From Streptomyces sp. Ag109_O5-10 (GTDB lineage Bacteria > Actinomycetota > Actinomycetes > Streptomycetales > Streptomycetaceae), in contig NZ_FNTQ01000001.1 in assembly GCF_900105755.1 (NCBI RefSeq), positions 7,254,001-7,318,000 of the forward strand: a stretch of DNA of 64,000 nt. The letters are read 5' to 3'. Under the pieces are notes generated by a model that ran no database searches, was not told the DNA's origin, and saw only the letters and a list, made by a program, of their open reading frames with translations. This document shows, in pieces, positions 54,209-62,733 of this stretch. How positions within the stretch are numbered: position 1 is the stretch's first letter; every line of letters starts with the position of its first letter. Position numbers and translations under genes: made by a program.

Positions 54209-54386
54209 CCACGGCCGCCCACCGCCCCCGCGGCGCGGAGGGTGGGGCTAGCACCCCCATCCCCTAGGGGGTGAGGGTCAGGGTCAAGTGGGTGGGTCAC
54301 CGGATGGGGCGGCGCCCGCGGATTCCGTAGTTTCGAGGTGTGGCCGCGAGGGCGGCCGACAGACCCCGGAGCCAACGGAGGCGACC

Positions 54387-54593
54387 ATGCCGGCCCCCAC
54401 GCACACCCGGTCCCACCCGGCGACCCCGGGCAGCGTCGACATCCGGCTCCCCTGGTGGGCGCTCGCCCTTCCCGCGCTCGCCTTCGTCGCCCTGCTGATC
54501 CTGATACTCAACCCGGCGGACGCCCACGCGACCGGCGGGGACCCCGCCGTCACCCACCTCGTCGAGCGGGTCCAGCAGATCGTCTCCCGCTAG
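54387..54593 (+). CDS. Small single-span membrane protein
   Basis: A 68-residue protein with one hydrophobic segment (about residues 22-42) and a Thr/His/Pro-rich N-terminus. The C-terminal tail (PAVTHLVERVQQIVSR) looks amphipathic. GGAGG precedes the ATG at 54387. No family recognised. Confidence 0.7.
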   Translation: MPAPTHTRSHPATPGSVDIRLPWWALALPALAFVALLILILNPADAHATGGDPAVTHLVERVQQIVSR

Positions 54594-54745
54594 GCCTTCC
54601 CGTCACGTTCCCGTCCGCCCTCCGGGCGCCGACGGGATGTGCCGACAGGGCCTGGCCCGGCCGCAGGCGCGGCACCCGCGGACCGGGCGAAGCCGCATGT
54701 CAACTCCCTGCGCCCGATGGCCTGTTTCATGCGAAGCTGGGTGCC

Positions 54746-55264
54746 ATGAGCGTCGCAGAATCCCGCAGGATTGTCCTCTTCCGCCATGCGAAAGCCGACT
54801 GGCCACAGGTGACCGATCACGAGCGACCGCTCGCTGAGCGGGGCCGAATGGACGCCGCCGTCGCCGGACGTAAGCTCGCGGACAGCGGCATCACCTTCGA
54901 CCTGGCCCTGTGCTCCACCTCCGTGCGTACCCGGGAGACGTGGAAGCTCGCCGTCCACGAGCTCGCGCACCGGCCGAAAACCGTCTATGAGGAGCGGGTG
55001 TACGAGGCCTCGCCGGGCGAGCTCATCGCCGTGCTCAACGAGGTGCCCGACGAGGTGCAGACCGTCATCCTCATCGGCCACAACCCCGGCGTGCACGGCC
55101 TGGCCGAGATCCTCGCCGGCAGCGCGGACACCGACGCCCGTGATCGGATGGACCGCCGGGGCTTTCCCGCCGCCGCCTTCGCCGTCCTGACGTACGAGGG
55201 CTCCTGGAAGGCCCTGGAGCCCGGTGCGGCCACGCTCGCGGACTACTGGGCACCGTCCGAGTGA
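54746..55264 (+). CDS. Histidine phosphatase family protein (SixA-like)
   Basis: A 172-residue phosphatase of the RHG branch. The catalytic motif is LFRHAKADW near residues 11-19, with the second histidine in LIGHNPGVH. The compact size matches SixA, which removes phosphate from phosphohistidine in phosphorelays; the real target here is unknown. The ATG at 54746 is preferred from context and leads directly into the first strand. Confidence 0.88.
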   Translation: MSVAESRRIVLFRHAKADWPQVTDHERPLAERGRMDAAVAGRKLADSGITFDLALCSTSVRTRETWKLAVHELAHRPKTVYEERVYEASPGELIAVLNEVPDEVQTVILIGHNPGVHGLAEILAGSADTDARDRMDRRGFPAAAFAVLTYEGSWKALEPGAATLADYWAPSE

Positions 55265-55363
55265 GACCGGGCACCACCGCACCGCCACTGACGTGACACG
55301 ACGCGGGCCAGGCACCGTGGAGACCGGTGCCGGGCCCGCGTGTCCGGACCGGCCGGACGGCGC

Positions 55364-56572
55364 TCAGCTCTCGTCGTGGGTGTCCGCCGCCTCGACCTCT
55401 TCGCGCGTGACGCCCAGCAGATACAGGACCGTGTCCAGGAACGGAAAGTTCACCGCCGTGTGCGCGGCCTCGCGGACCACCGGCTTGGCGTTGAAGGCGA
55501 CCCCGAGACCGGCCGCGTTCAGCATGTCGAGGTCGTTGGCCCCGTCACCGACGGCCACCGTCTGCACCAGCGGCACGCCCGCCTCGGCGGCGAACCGGCG
55601 CAGCAGCCGCGCCTTGCCCGCCCGGTCCACGATCTCGCCGGTCACCCGGCCGGTCAGCTTCCCGTCGACGATCTCCAGCGTGTTGGCTTGGGCGAAGTCA
55701 AGCCCCAGCCGCTCCTTCAGGTCGTCGGTGACCTGGGTGAAACCGCCCGAGACGACACCGACTTGGTAGCCGAGCCGCTTCAGCGTACGGATCAGGGTCC
55801 GGGCGCCCGGCGTCAGCCGGACCTCCGCGCGCACCTTCTGCACGACCGACTCGTCCAGCCCCTTCAGCAGCGCCACGCGCGCGTGCAGCGACTGCTCGAA
55901 GTCCAGCTCGCCGCGCATCGCGGCCGCCGTCACCTCGGCGACCTGGTCCTCGCAGCCGGCGTGCGCCGCGAAGAGCTCGATCACCTCGTCCTGGATCAGC
56001 GTCGAGTCCACGTCCATGACGACCAGCCGCTGGGCCCGCCGGTGCAGGCCCGCCGAGACCACCGCGATGTCCACGCCGAGCTCGGCCGCGTCGGAGGCCA
56101 GGGCGGTGCGCAGCGGTTCGGTCTCCACGCCGGACACCGCGAACTCCACCGCGGTCACCGGGTACTTGGCGAGCCGGAAGATACGGTCGATGTTGCCGCC
56201 GGTCTTGGCGATCCGGGCGGCGATGGCGGCCGTCGACTCGGCGGTCAGCGGGCGGCCGAGGACGGTGACCAGGGAACGGCCGAGGCCGCGCGGGCGGTTG
56301 TCGCCGTGGCCGGAGATGATCTCCGCCTGCATCTTCATCGACTCGGCCCAGCTGTGCACGGTCGCCCTGAGGTCGCCCTCCAGGCCCGCCGGGGGCTGGG
56401 TCACGAGCGCGCACAGCACCAGGCGGCCACGCGTGACGACCTGCTCGATGTCGACCACGTCGACCATGTAGGCGGCAAGCGTGTCGAAGAGGCCGGCCGT
56501 GATGCCCGGCCTGTCCTTGCCGAAGATCTTGACGAGGAGGGTGGGGAGCTCGGAGGTCTGCGGATCGCTCAT
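55364..56572 (-). CDS. serB: Phosphoserine phosphatase with N-terminal ACT domains
   Basis: Catalyses the last step of serine synthesis. The 402-residue product begins with two ACT-type regulatory domains (PTLLVKIFGKDRPGITAGLF and the following VTVLGRPLTAESTAAIAARI), as in actinobacterial SerB. The HAD catalytic motif DVDST is at 187-191, motif II is GVVSGGFTQV and motif III GDGANDLDML. Serine may feed back through the ACT domains, which is known for mycobacterial SerB2. Confidence 0.94.
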   Translation of the reverse strand: MSDPQTSELPTLLVKIFGKDRPGITAGLFDTLAAYMVDVVDIEQVVTRGRLVLCALVTQPPAGLEGDLRATVHSWAESMKMQAEIISGHGDNRPRGLGRSLVTVLGRPLTAESTAAIAARIAKTGGNIDRIFRLAKYPVTAVEFAVSGVETEPLRTALASDAAELGVDIAVVSAGLHRRAQRLVVMDVDSTLIQDEVIELFAAHAGCEDQVAEVTAAAMRGELDFEQSLHARVALLKGLDESVVQKVRAEVRLTPGARTLIRTLKRLGYQVGVVSGGFTQVTDDLKERLGLDFAQANTLEIVDGKLTGRVTGEIVDRAGKARLLRRFAAEAGVPLVQTVAVGDGANDLDMLNAAGLGVAFNAKPVVREAAHTAVNFPFLDTVLYLLGVTREEVEAADTHDES

Positions 56573-56790
56573 GGTGTAACCAAGGTAACCGGCACCCAGT
56601 GCCTGCGGCGCAGGTGGTCCGCCTGACGGACACGGAACAACAGATGTCGAGCCGGTGTCGGACGCCTTGCCGCCGCCCTACGAACGAACGTGCGTGCGAA
56701 GTCCACGGCCGGGGCCGGGGCGTACCCCGCCGGGCCTTCACGCACGGTTCAGCGCCCCGACCCGCACGCGGCGGCGGCCGCCCGTGATCC

Positions 56791-56835
56791 GCACGGACGC
56801 GCCGTGACGCGCACGGACGCGCCGTGACGCGCACG
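56791..56835. repeat. 20-bp direct repeat upstream of serB
   Basis: GCACGGACGCGCCGTGACGC occurs twice in tandem with the start of a third copy. Together with the rest of the 289-base gap 56573-56861 it forms a GC-rich stretch with no gene that I can support; it must contain the serB promoter. Confidence 0.6.
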
Positions 56836-56861
56836 AAGGACACGAACCGCGCGCCCGGGCC

Positions 56862-58781
56862 TCACCTCCGGGGCCGTCCGGGCGGCGGCGGTGGCGGGGG
56901 AGGAGGCGGTGGCGGGGGCCCGGCGCCGGGACCGCTCTGGGGCGCGTCGGGCCGCCGCGTTCCCGGCCGGGGCCGCGCGGAGCGGGGTGGCGGATCGAAG
57001 GGGCGCGCCACGGTCGGAGCGCCGTACACGTCGCCCGGGCCGGACGGCGGTACGTCGGAGGGGTTGCCGCCCGCCCGGCTCCCCTCCGGGGCCCGGCGGC
57101 CATCGTCCGCCGGGGGCGGTGCGCCCGGCCCACGACGGCCCGGGGCCGCGGAACCGCCCGGCGGTGCCGTCCCCGCCGCCGGTACTCCACCGGGCCGGGC
57201 CCCTCGGCCGCCCCCGGTCTCCCGCAGCTCCTCCGGCACCCGGAGATAGGGGTTCGTGTTCGGATTCGGCGGCCGGTACGGCGTACCCGGTGCGTACGGT
57301 CCCGTCGTGCCGCTGCCGACCAGCCCCGGAGCCCGCTCGACCCCCTGGCCTGCGGGTCCGCCGGCGGCCGCGGCGCCACCCAGGGCCAGGGGAGCCGCCC
57401 GTGACCCCGCCGCCCCGGTCACCCACGCCAGCAGCGCCCCCAGGGCTCCCGCCGCCGCACCCCAGACCGCGCCGAGCAGCAGCGCCATGCCCAGCTCCCC
57501 GTGCAGCCGGATCCCCGCCCCGAACGCGTCGAAGCCCAGCACCGACAGCGAGGCGTCCACCGACACGTCCGCCAGCCAGGCCAGCAGCGGCAGCGTGAGC
57601 GCGGTGGCGATCCCCAGCCGCACGGCACACCACCCGGCGAAACCGGGCGCAGTCCGCCGCACCGGCGTCCGGACCGCCGTGAACACCCCGGCCAGCAGCA
57701 TGAGCAGGGCCGCCGCGACAGCCAACAGCCACACCCGCCGGTCCAGGCCTGCCAGGTGGCCCAGGGTCACCGACTGGTCGGACCCGGAGTTCAGCAGTTC
57801 GTCCAGGGGGTGCGGCAGGAACATGGTCAGGACGCCCGTGGCCCTGCCGTCGAAGGGGACGAAGAGCCCGATGGGGATGCCGAGCCAGACGCCGTTCGGT
57901 GCGCCGAGCAGGGCCGCGCCCATGATCCGGGCTGGGTGCGGGTCGCCGATCGCCGCGTAGACCGCCGCCGCCCAGCCGGCCGCCACGGCCACCAGCAGGA
58001 CCGTCACCAGCGCCGAAGCCGCCGGCCGTACGACCCGGTGCACCGGCGCCCAGCCGGGGGGCAGCGGAGTGCGGCGCGAGGCCAGCAGGGCGATCAGCAG
58101 GATGCCCACCGACCAGCCGAGTCCGCCGAGCAGGGTCGCCGTCGTGTCCACGCTGAAGCCGACCGCCGCTTTCGCGTGCACGAGGTCGCCGAGGCGGTCC
58201 GGCAGCAGCCCGCCGATGTCACCGATGCCGGGGATCTTCAGCCCGCCGCCGGCTCCCCCGTCGCCGCTCCCGCCGCCCGTCAGCCTGTCCAGGCCGAGGG
58301 CACCGCCGTCGATCGTCACGACGGAGTGCCCCGCCCAGGCCAGTCCGCCAAGGACCGCCACGAACAGCACCACCACCGAGCCCGCGCGGGCCAGCAGTTC
58401 GGCCGGGGAGATCACAACTCCGGCCGTGCGCAAGGACCGTAAGAAGAACCATGACAAAAGGAGCGCACCGACCAGGCTCACCCCAAGTGGCGTGATCTCG
58501 ATGGCCGTGGTGGCCTCTGCCCCCTTCAGCCCGAAAGCGGACAGATCTCCGTCCGGGGTGACCGAACCACCCGCCCCGAGCGCCACAACGGCCGCGGTCA
58601 TCGGGCCCAGTGAGCCCGCCGCATCGGCCCGCAGCAGATGCAGGCCCAGCGCCGCCGTACCCGCCATACCGATCAATGCCCAGCTCACGGCGGCTGTCGA
58701 GGACAGCAGGACGTCGGCCCACGGCAGCCGCCCGCCGTACCTTCCGTGCTCGATTCCCGTACCGGACGCACCAGTACTCAT
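56862..58781 (-). CDS. Streptophobe family membrane protein
   Basis: A 639-residue polytopic protein with ten or more hydrophobic spans in the first 480 residues (for example VLLSSTAAVSWALIGMAGTA and GALLLSWFFLRSLRTAGVVI), then a long Pro/Gly/Arg-rich cytoplasmic tail that ends in a run of ten prolines followed by GRPRR. This is the architecture of the streptophobe family, named from memory, which is restricted to Streptomyces and relatives. No enzymatic motif is visible. Function unknown. Confidence 0.82.
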   Translation of the reverse strand: MSTGASGTGIEHGRYGGRLPWADVLLSSTAAVSWALIGMAGTAALGLHLLRADAAGSLGPMTAAVVALGAGGSVTPDGDLSAFGLKGAEATTAIEITPLGVSLVGALLLSWFFLRSLRTAGVVISPAELLARAGSVVVLFVAVLGGLAWAGHSVVTIDGGALGLDRLTGGGSGDGGAGGGLKIPGIGDIGGLLPDRLGDLVHAKAAVGFSVDTTATLLGGLGWSVGILLIALLASRRTPLPPGWAPVHRVVRPAASALVTVLLVAVAAGWAAAVYAAIGDPHPARIMGAALLGAPNGVWLGIPIGLFVPFDGRATGVLTMFLPHPLDELLNSGSDQSVTLGHLAGLDRRVWLLAVAAALLMLLAGVFTAVRTPVRRTAPGFAGWCAVRLGIATALTLPLLAWLADVSVDASLSVLGFDAFGAGIRLHGELGMALLLGAVWGAAAGALGALLAWVTGAAGSRAAPLALGGAAAAGGPAGQGVERAPGLVGSGTTGPYAPGTPYRPPNPNTNPYLRVPEELRETGGGRGARPGGVPAAGTAPPGGSAAPGRRGPGAPPPADDGRRAPEGSRAGGNPSDVPPSGPGDVYGAPTVARPFDPPPRSARPRPGTRRPDAPQSGPGAGPPPPPPPPPPPPPGRPRR

Positions 58782-59013
58782 GGCAGGCCCCCCGATCCGC
58801 AGCCGCGCCGGACCACTCCGCCGCGCTTGTCCCCCTCGCGTGGATTACCACTCTCCGGCCCGGTTTCAACCCCGTCAACGGAAAGAGTCGAAGCGTTCGT
58901 CCGAGGCAGCCACAAGGCCCGGCTTTCGGTCAGAGGGCCGAGCCTGAAATAGTTCCCGACGATGTTCGACATCCCTAGACTCCCTGTGATGGGGGTAACT
59001 CGGGGGACTACTC

Positions 59014-61557
59014 ATGGGGCTTGGAGTGCCGGAACTCGTACTGGAATCAAACGGACGCACCTGGACGCTCGATCCGTCCAGGTCATACACACTCGGACGG
59101 GATCCGCAGGGGGACGTCGTGTTCGACGACGCCAGGGTCTCCTGGCGGCACGCCACGATCCGCTTCGACGGCCGCAGTTGGGTCATCGAGGACCACGGCA
59201 GTACCAACGGCACCTTCGTGCAGAACAACCGGGTCCAGCGCTCGGAGATCGGCCCGGGCTCGGCCGTTCATCTCGGCAACGCGAACGACGGACCGCGCCT
59301 GGGCCTCTCCGGCGCCGCGGCCGCCGCTCAACCGCAGCCCCGGCAGCAGCCGTTCGCGGCGCAGGGCGCGGGTGGCCCGGGCTGGTCCCAGCCGCCGGCC
59401 CCGCAGCCGTCGGCCGTGCAGCAGCCGGCTCCGCAACAGGGCTGGCAGCAGGCCCCGTCGGCGATCCCGCAGCAGCAGGGCGCTCCGGCCATGGCCTCCG
59501 GTGGTGGCGCGGGGGCGCCGCCGGTCTACGGCGACCGCAGCCCGACCACCTTCCACCAGTTCTCCATCGGTCGCGTGATGCGCATCGGCCGTGCCCTGGA
59601 CAACGAACTCGTCGTCTCCGACCTGCAGGTCTCGCGCCACCACGCCGAGTTCCACTCCATGCCCGACGGCCGCATGGAGATCCGCGACCTCGGCTCGCAC
59701 AACGGCACGTACGTCAACGGCATGCCGATCGCCAAGGGCGGCAGCGCGCTGCTCGACGCGGACGACATCGTGGGCGTCGGCCACTCCACCTTCCGGATCG
59801 TCGGCGACCGGCTGGAGGAGTTCGTCGACACCGGTGAGGTCTCCTTCTCCGCGCGTCACCTGACCGTCACGGTCGACGGCGGCAAGCAGATCCTCAAGGA
59901 CGTCTCCTTCGGCGTCCCGGAGAAGTCCGTGATCGCGGTCATCGGCCCGTCGGGATCCGGCAAGTCGACTCTGCTCAAGGCACTCACCGGCTACCGCCCC
60001 GCCAACGAGGGCGAGGTGCTGTACGACAACCGCAACCTGTACAAGCAGTTCGCCGAGCTGCGCCAGCGCATCGGTCTGGTCCCGCAGGACGACATCCTGC
60101 ACAAGGAACTGACGGTCAAGAAGGCCCTCAAGTACGCCGCCAAGCTGCGTTTCCCCGCCGACACCACGGCCGAGGAGCGCGAGGCCCGCATCGACGAGGT
60201 GCTGCGCGAGCTGAAGCTCGACGTCCACAAGGAGAAGAAGGTCACCTCGCTCTCCGGCGGCCAGCGCAAGCGCGTGTCGGTGGCCCTCGAGCTGCTCACC
60301 AAGCCGTCGCTGATCTTCCTCGACGAGCCCACCTCGGGCCTCGACCCGGGCATGGACCGCGATGTCATGCAGCTGCTGCGCGGTCTCGCCGACGACGGCC
60401 GCACGGTCCTCGTCGTCACCCACTCGGTGGCCGAGCTGGCGCTGTGCGACAAGCTCCTGGTGATGGCGCCGGGCGGCTCCGTCGCCTACTTCGGCCCGCC
60501 GGAGGAGGCGCTGAACTTCTTCGGCTACGACACCTGGGCCGACGTCTTCTCCGCCTTCGAGAACTACCGCGACTACGACTGGGCGGGCCGCTGGAAGGGC
60601 TCGCAGCACTACCAGATGTACGCCGCGGACATCGACGCCGTCGCCCCGCAGGCCGTACAGATGCCGCCGATGCAGGCGATGAAGCCGAAGAAGCCGCAGG
60701 GCTGGATGTCGCAGTTCGTCACCCTCGTGCGTCGGTACGTGTCGGTGATCGCCTCCGACAGGGGCTTCCTGATCCTGACGGTCGTGCTGCCGCTGGTCCT
60801 CGGCTCGGTGAGCCTGCTCATCGACTCGGGCAAGGACCTGCTGGTCAACACGGAGATCAATCCGGCGACCGGGCAGCCCGTCCCGAACGGCACGGCCACC
60901 ACGGTGCTGCTGATCCTGGCGGTGGGCGCCTGCTTCGCCGGTGCCGCGAACTCCGTCCGCGAGCTGATCAAGGAACGGGTCATCTACGAACGGGAACGCG
61001 CCACCGGCCTGTCCCGCTCCGCGTACCTGATGTCCAAGGTCTTCGTGCTCGGCGTCGTCACACTCCTGCAGGGCCTGCTGGTCGGCGTCATCGGCTTCGC
61101 CAGCCGGAAGATCCCGGCGGAGGGCGTGGTCTTCGGCCACCTCACGCTCCTGGAGCTCTGCCTGCCGGTCATGGCGCTCGGCTTCACCTCGATGATGTTC
61201 GGCCTGGTCATGTCCGCCCTGGTGAAGACCTCCGAGAAGACCATGCCGCTGCTGGTCATGTTCGCGATCATCCAGGTCGTCTTCACCGGCTGCCTGTTCG
61301 CCCTGAACGGCACGGTCGGCGTCAACCAGTTCTCGTACCTGATGCCGTCGCGCTGGGCCGTCGCCGCCGCGGGCGCCACCCTGGACTTCAACGGGATCGC
61401 GCCGCCCGGCAAGGGCAAGCCCGACGACCCGCTGTGGGCGCACACCGCCGGCGCCTGGACCCTGGACATGGTCGCCCTGATCGCCCTCGGTGTGGTCTGC
61501 GCCTTCCTTGTGGCCCGCTTCCTGCGCCGCCACGAGCCCGAGGTCATGCGGAAGTAG
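59014..61557 (+). CDS. FHA domain ABC transporter, ATPase-permease fusion (Rv1747-like)
   Basis: An 847-residue half-transporter of the ABCG type. Two forkhead-associated domains open the protein (TLGRDPQGDVVF with STNGTF, and IGRALDNELVVSDLQVSRHH with SHNGTYVNG), separated by a Gln/Pro/Ala-rich linker. The ATPase carries GPSGSGKST, LSGGQRKR and LDEPTSGLDPG. A C-terminal permease domain with about six spans follows. The mycobacterial homologue Rv1747 is regulated by Ser/Thr kinases through the FHA domains. The start at 59014 has GGGGG upstream. It is divergent from the streptophobe gene. Confidence 0.93.
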   Translation: MGLGVPELVLESNGRTWTLDPSRSYTLGRDPQGDVVFDDARVSWRHATIRFDGRSWVIEDHGSTNGTFVQNNRVQRSEIGPGSAVHLGNANDGPRLGLSGAAAAAQPQPRQQPFAAQGAGGPGWSQPPAPQPSAVQQPAPQQGWQQAPSAIPQQQGAPAMASGGGAGAPPVYGDRSPTTFHQFSIGRVMRIGRALDNELVVSDLQVSRHHAEFHSMPDGRMEIRDLGSHNGTYVNGMPIAKGGSALLDADDIVGVGHSTFRIVGDRLEEFVDTGEVSFSARHLTVTVDGGKQILKDVSFGVPEKSVIAVIGPSGSGKSTLLKALTGYRPANEGEVLYDNRNLYKQFAELRQRIGLVPQDDILHKELTVKKALKYAAKLRFPADTTAEEREARIDEVLRELKLDVHKEKKVTSLSGGQRKRVSVALELLTKPSLIFLDEPTSGLDPGMDRDVMQLLRGLADDGRTVLVVTHSVAELALCDKLLVMAPGGSVAYFGPPEEALNFFGYDTWADVFSAFENYRDYDWAGRWKGSQHYQMYAADIDAVAPQAVQMPPMQAMKPKKPQGWMSQFVTLVRRYVSVIASDRGFLILTVVLPLVLGSVSLLIDSGKDLLVNTEINPATGQPVPNGTATTVLLILAVGACFAGAANSVRELIKERVIYERERATGLSRSAYLMSKVFVLGVVTLLQGLLVGVIGFASRKIPAEGVVFGHLTLLELCLPVMALGFTSMMFGLVMSALVKTSEKTMPLLVMFAIIQVVFTGCLFALNGTVGVNQFSYLMPSRWAVAAAGATLDFNGIAPPGKGKPDDPLWAHTAGAWTLDMVALIALGVVCAFLVARFLRRHEPEVMRK

Positions 61558-61588
61558 CACGCGCCGGTCCTTGCCAACGCCGTACGAC

Positions 61589-61628
61589 GCCGAAGGGCGG
61601 CACCCGCAACGGGGTGCCGCCCTTCGGC
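61589..61628. terminator. Bidirectional terminator between the FHA-ABC and transglycosylase genes
   Basis: Perfect 17-bp inverted repeat, arms 61589-61605 (GCCGAAGGGCGGCACCC) and 61612-61628, with a 6-base loop, between convergent stops at 61557 and 61656. One of the strongest hairpins in the window. Confidence 0.85.
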
Positions 61629-61655
61629 GTGTGTGTGCCGAGGTCCGCGCCTGCC

Positions 61656-62459
61656 TCAGTACGCGCTGTTGACGTTGTCGATCGTGCCGTACCGGTGCGC
61701 CGCGTAGTTGGCGGCGGCGGTGATGTTGGCGACCGGGTCGTAGATGTTCCAGGACGTCCCGGAGACGTGGTAGGTCGCGAAGGTCGGCGGGATGACCTGG
61801 AGCAGGCCCTTGGACGGGATGCCGTTGATGGCGTTGATGTCCCAGTTGTTGATGGCGTTCGGGTTGCCGGAGGACTCCCGCATGATGTTGCGGTGCAGGC
61901 CGCTGTAGGAGCCCGGGATGCCCTTGGCGTTCATGATGTCGAGGGCCTGGCGGATCCAGCCGTCGAGGTTGTTGCCGTATGTCTTCGCGGCGACCTGCTG
62001 GATCTGCGGGCGCTGCGCGGACCGGCTGGCGGCCTGCTGGGCGGCGCGCTTGGCGGCGGCCTGCTGGACGGCGGCGGCGTGCTTCACGTGGGCCGCGTGG
62101 AGGTGCTTCGCGTGCAGCTTCTTCGCACGGGCCTGCTTCACGTGGGCGACGTGGGCCGCGTGGGCCTGCTTCACGTGGGCGACGTGCAGCTGGTGGCCGG
62201 AGGCCTTCTTCTTGGCGGCGATGGCCTCGACCTTGACGTTCTGCAGGGCCAGCTGGTCCGTGACCTTGCCCGTGACGTCCTTGACCTGTGCGGTGCCGTA
62301 GGCGGTCCTGGCGGCCGCCTCGGGGGCGCCGGAGGCGACCGTGTCGGCGCTGCTGGGCACGGCCGAGAAGGCGAGGGCGGCGGCGCCGAGCGTGGCGACA
62401 CCGGCGAGCGCGATCTTGTGGTGCTTGGTCAGGGTGGGACTGTGGGCGTGCTTGGGCAT
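61656..62459 (-). CDS. Secreted lytic transglycosylase (SLT domain) with His/Lys/Ala-rich linker
   Basis: A 267-residue exported protein. Signal peptide about residues 1-38 (ending VPSSADT). Residues about 85-150 are a strange linker of repeated His-Val-Lys/Ala units (AHVKQAHAAHVAHVKQARAKK and similar), followed by a compact SLT domain with the catalytic-Glu motif RNIMRESSGNPNAINNWDIN and GIPSKGLLQVIPPTF. It should cut peptidoglycan. Its 5' leader is strongly structured. Ribosome-binding site GAAGAGG precedes the ATG at 62459. Confidence 0.9.
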   Translation of the reverse strand: MPKHAHSPTLTKHHKIALAGVATLGAAALAFSAVPSSADTVASGAPEAAARTAYGTAQVKDVTGKVTDQLALQNVKVEAIAAKKKASGHQLHVAHVKQAHAAHVAHVKQARAKKLHAKHLHAAHVKHAAAVQQAAAKRAAQQAASRSAQRPQIQQVAAKTYGNNLDGWIRQALDIMNAKGIPGSYSGLHRNIMRESSGNPNAINNWDINAINGIPSKGLLQVIPPTFATYHVSGTSWNIYDPVANITAAANYAAHRYGTIDNVNSAY

Positions 62460-62487
62460 TGGTGTGGACCTCTTCGAATAGCGCGGA

Positions 62488-62562
62488 GTCGCTCGTTGTC
62501 CGCGGGGGAGACCTGCTCCTCCTGCACGAACACCGCCGGGGGAACCCGCGGTGCTGAGCGAC
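62488..62562 (-). ncRNA. Structured 5' leader, three-stem junction, upstream of the transglycosylase gene
   Basis: A closing stem GTCGCTC (62488-62494) pairs with GAGCGAC (62556-62562). Inside are CACCGC-CGGGGGAACCC-GCGGTG (62531-62553) and a weaker GGGGAG/CTCCTC stem (about 62504-62520). On the minus strand the element ends about 29 bases before the start codon, so it is a candidate cis-regulatory RNA. It lacks the conserved ydaO blocks and does not match a family I recognise. Confidence 0.45.
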
Positions 62563-62644
62563 GGCAGCCATTCTTAGCGGCCGCAAAAAGCTGTGGCAAA
62601 GATGTGACGTACGAACCGCGGTAGTGGAGCCCAGATGGGCAAAT

Positions 62645-62670
62645 CGGGACAGACTAGAACGTCTGTCCCG
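62645..62670 (-). terminator. Terminator after queA
   Basis: Perfect 10-bp inverted repeat CGGGACAGAC (62645-62654) and GTCTGTCCCG (62661-62670), loop of six, followed on the minus strand by ATTT. It lies 64 bases past the queA stop. Confidence 0.75.
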
Positions 62671-62733
62671 TTCGCGCCGTGACTCTTTATCTCCTATGTC
62701 CGTTCGTACGTGATGTGCGCCCTATGTGCGGCC

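Noticed and set aside
62460..62570. ydaO (cyclic di-AMP) riboswitch
   Set aside because: The closing stem and a GGGGGAACC-like block are suggestive, but that block is on the opposite strand to the gene and the conserved GGGGUGAAUC and CCGUCAGCUAACC parts are missing.
59083..62586. 1167-codon minus-strand ORF
   Set aside because: It runs antisense through the FHA-ABC gene and has low-complexity composition; typical third-position GC artefact.
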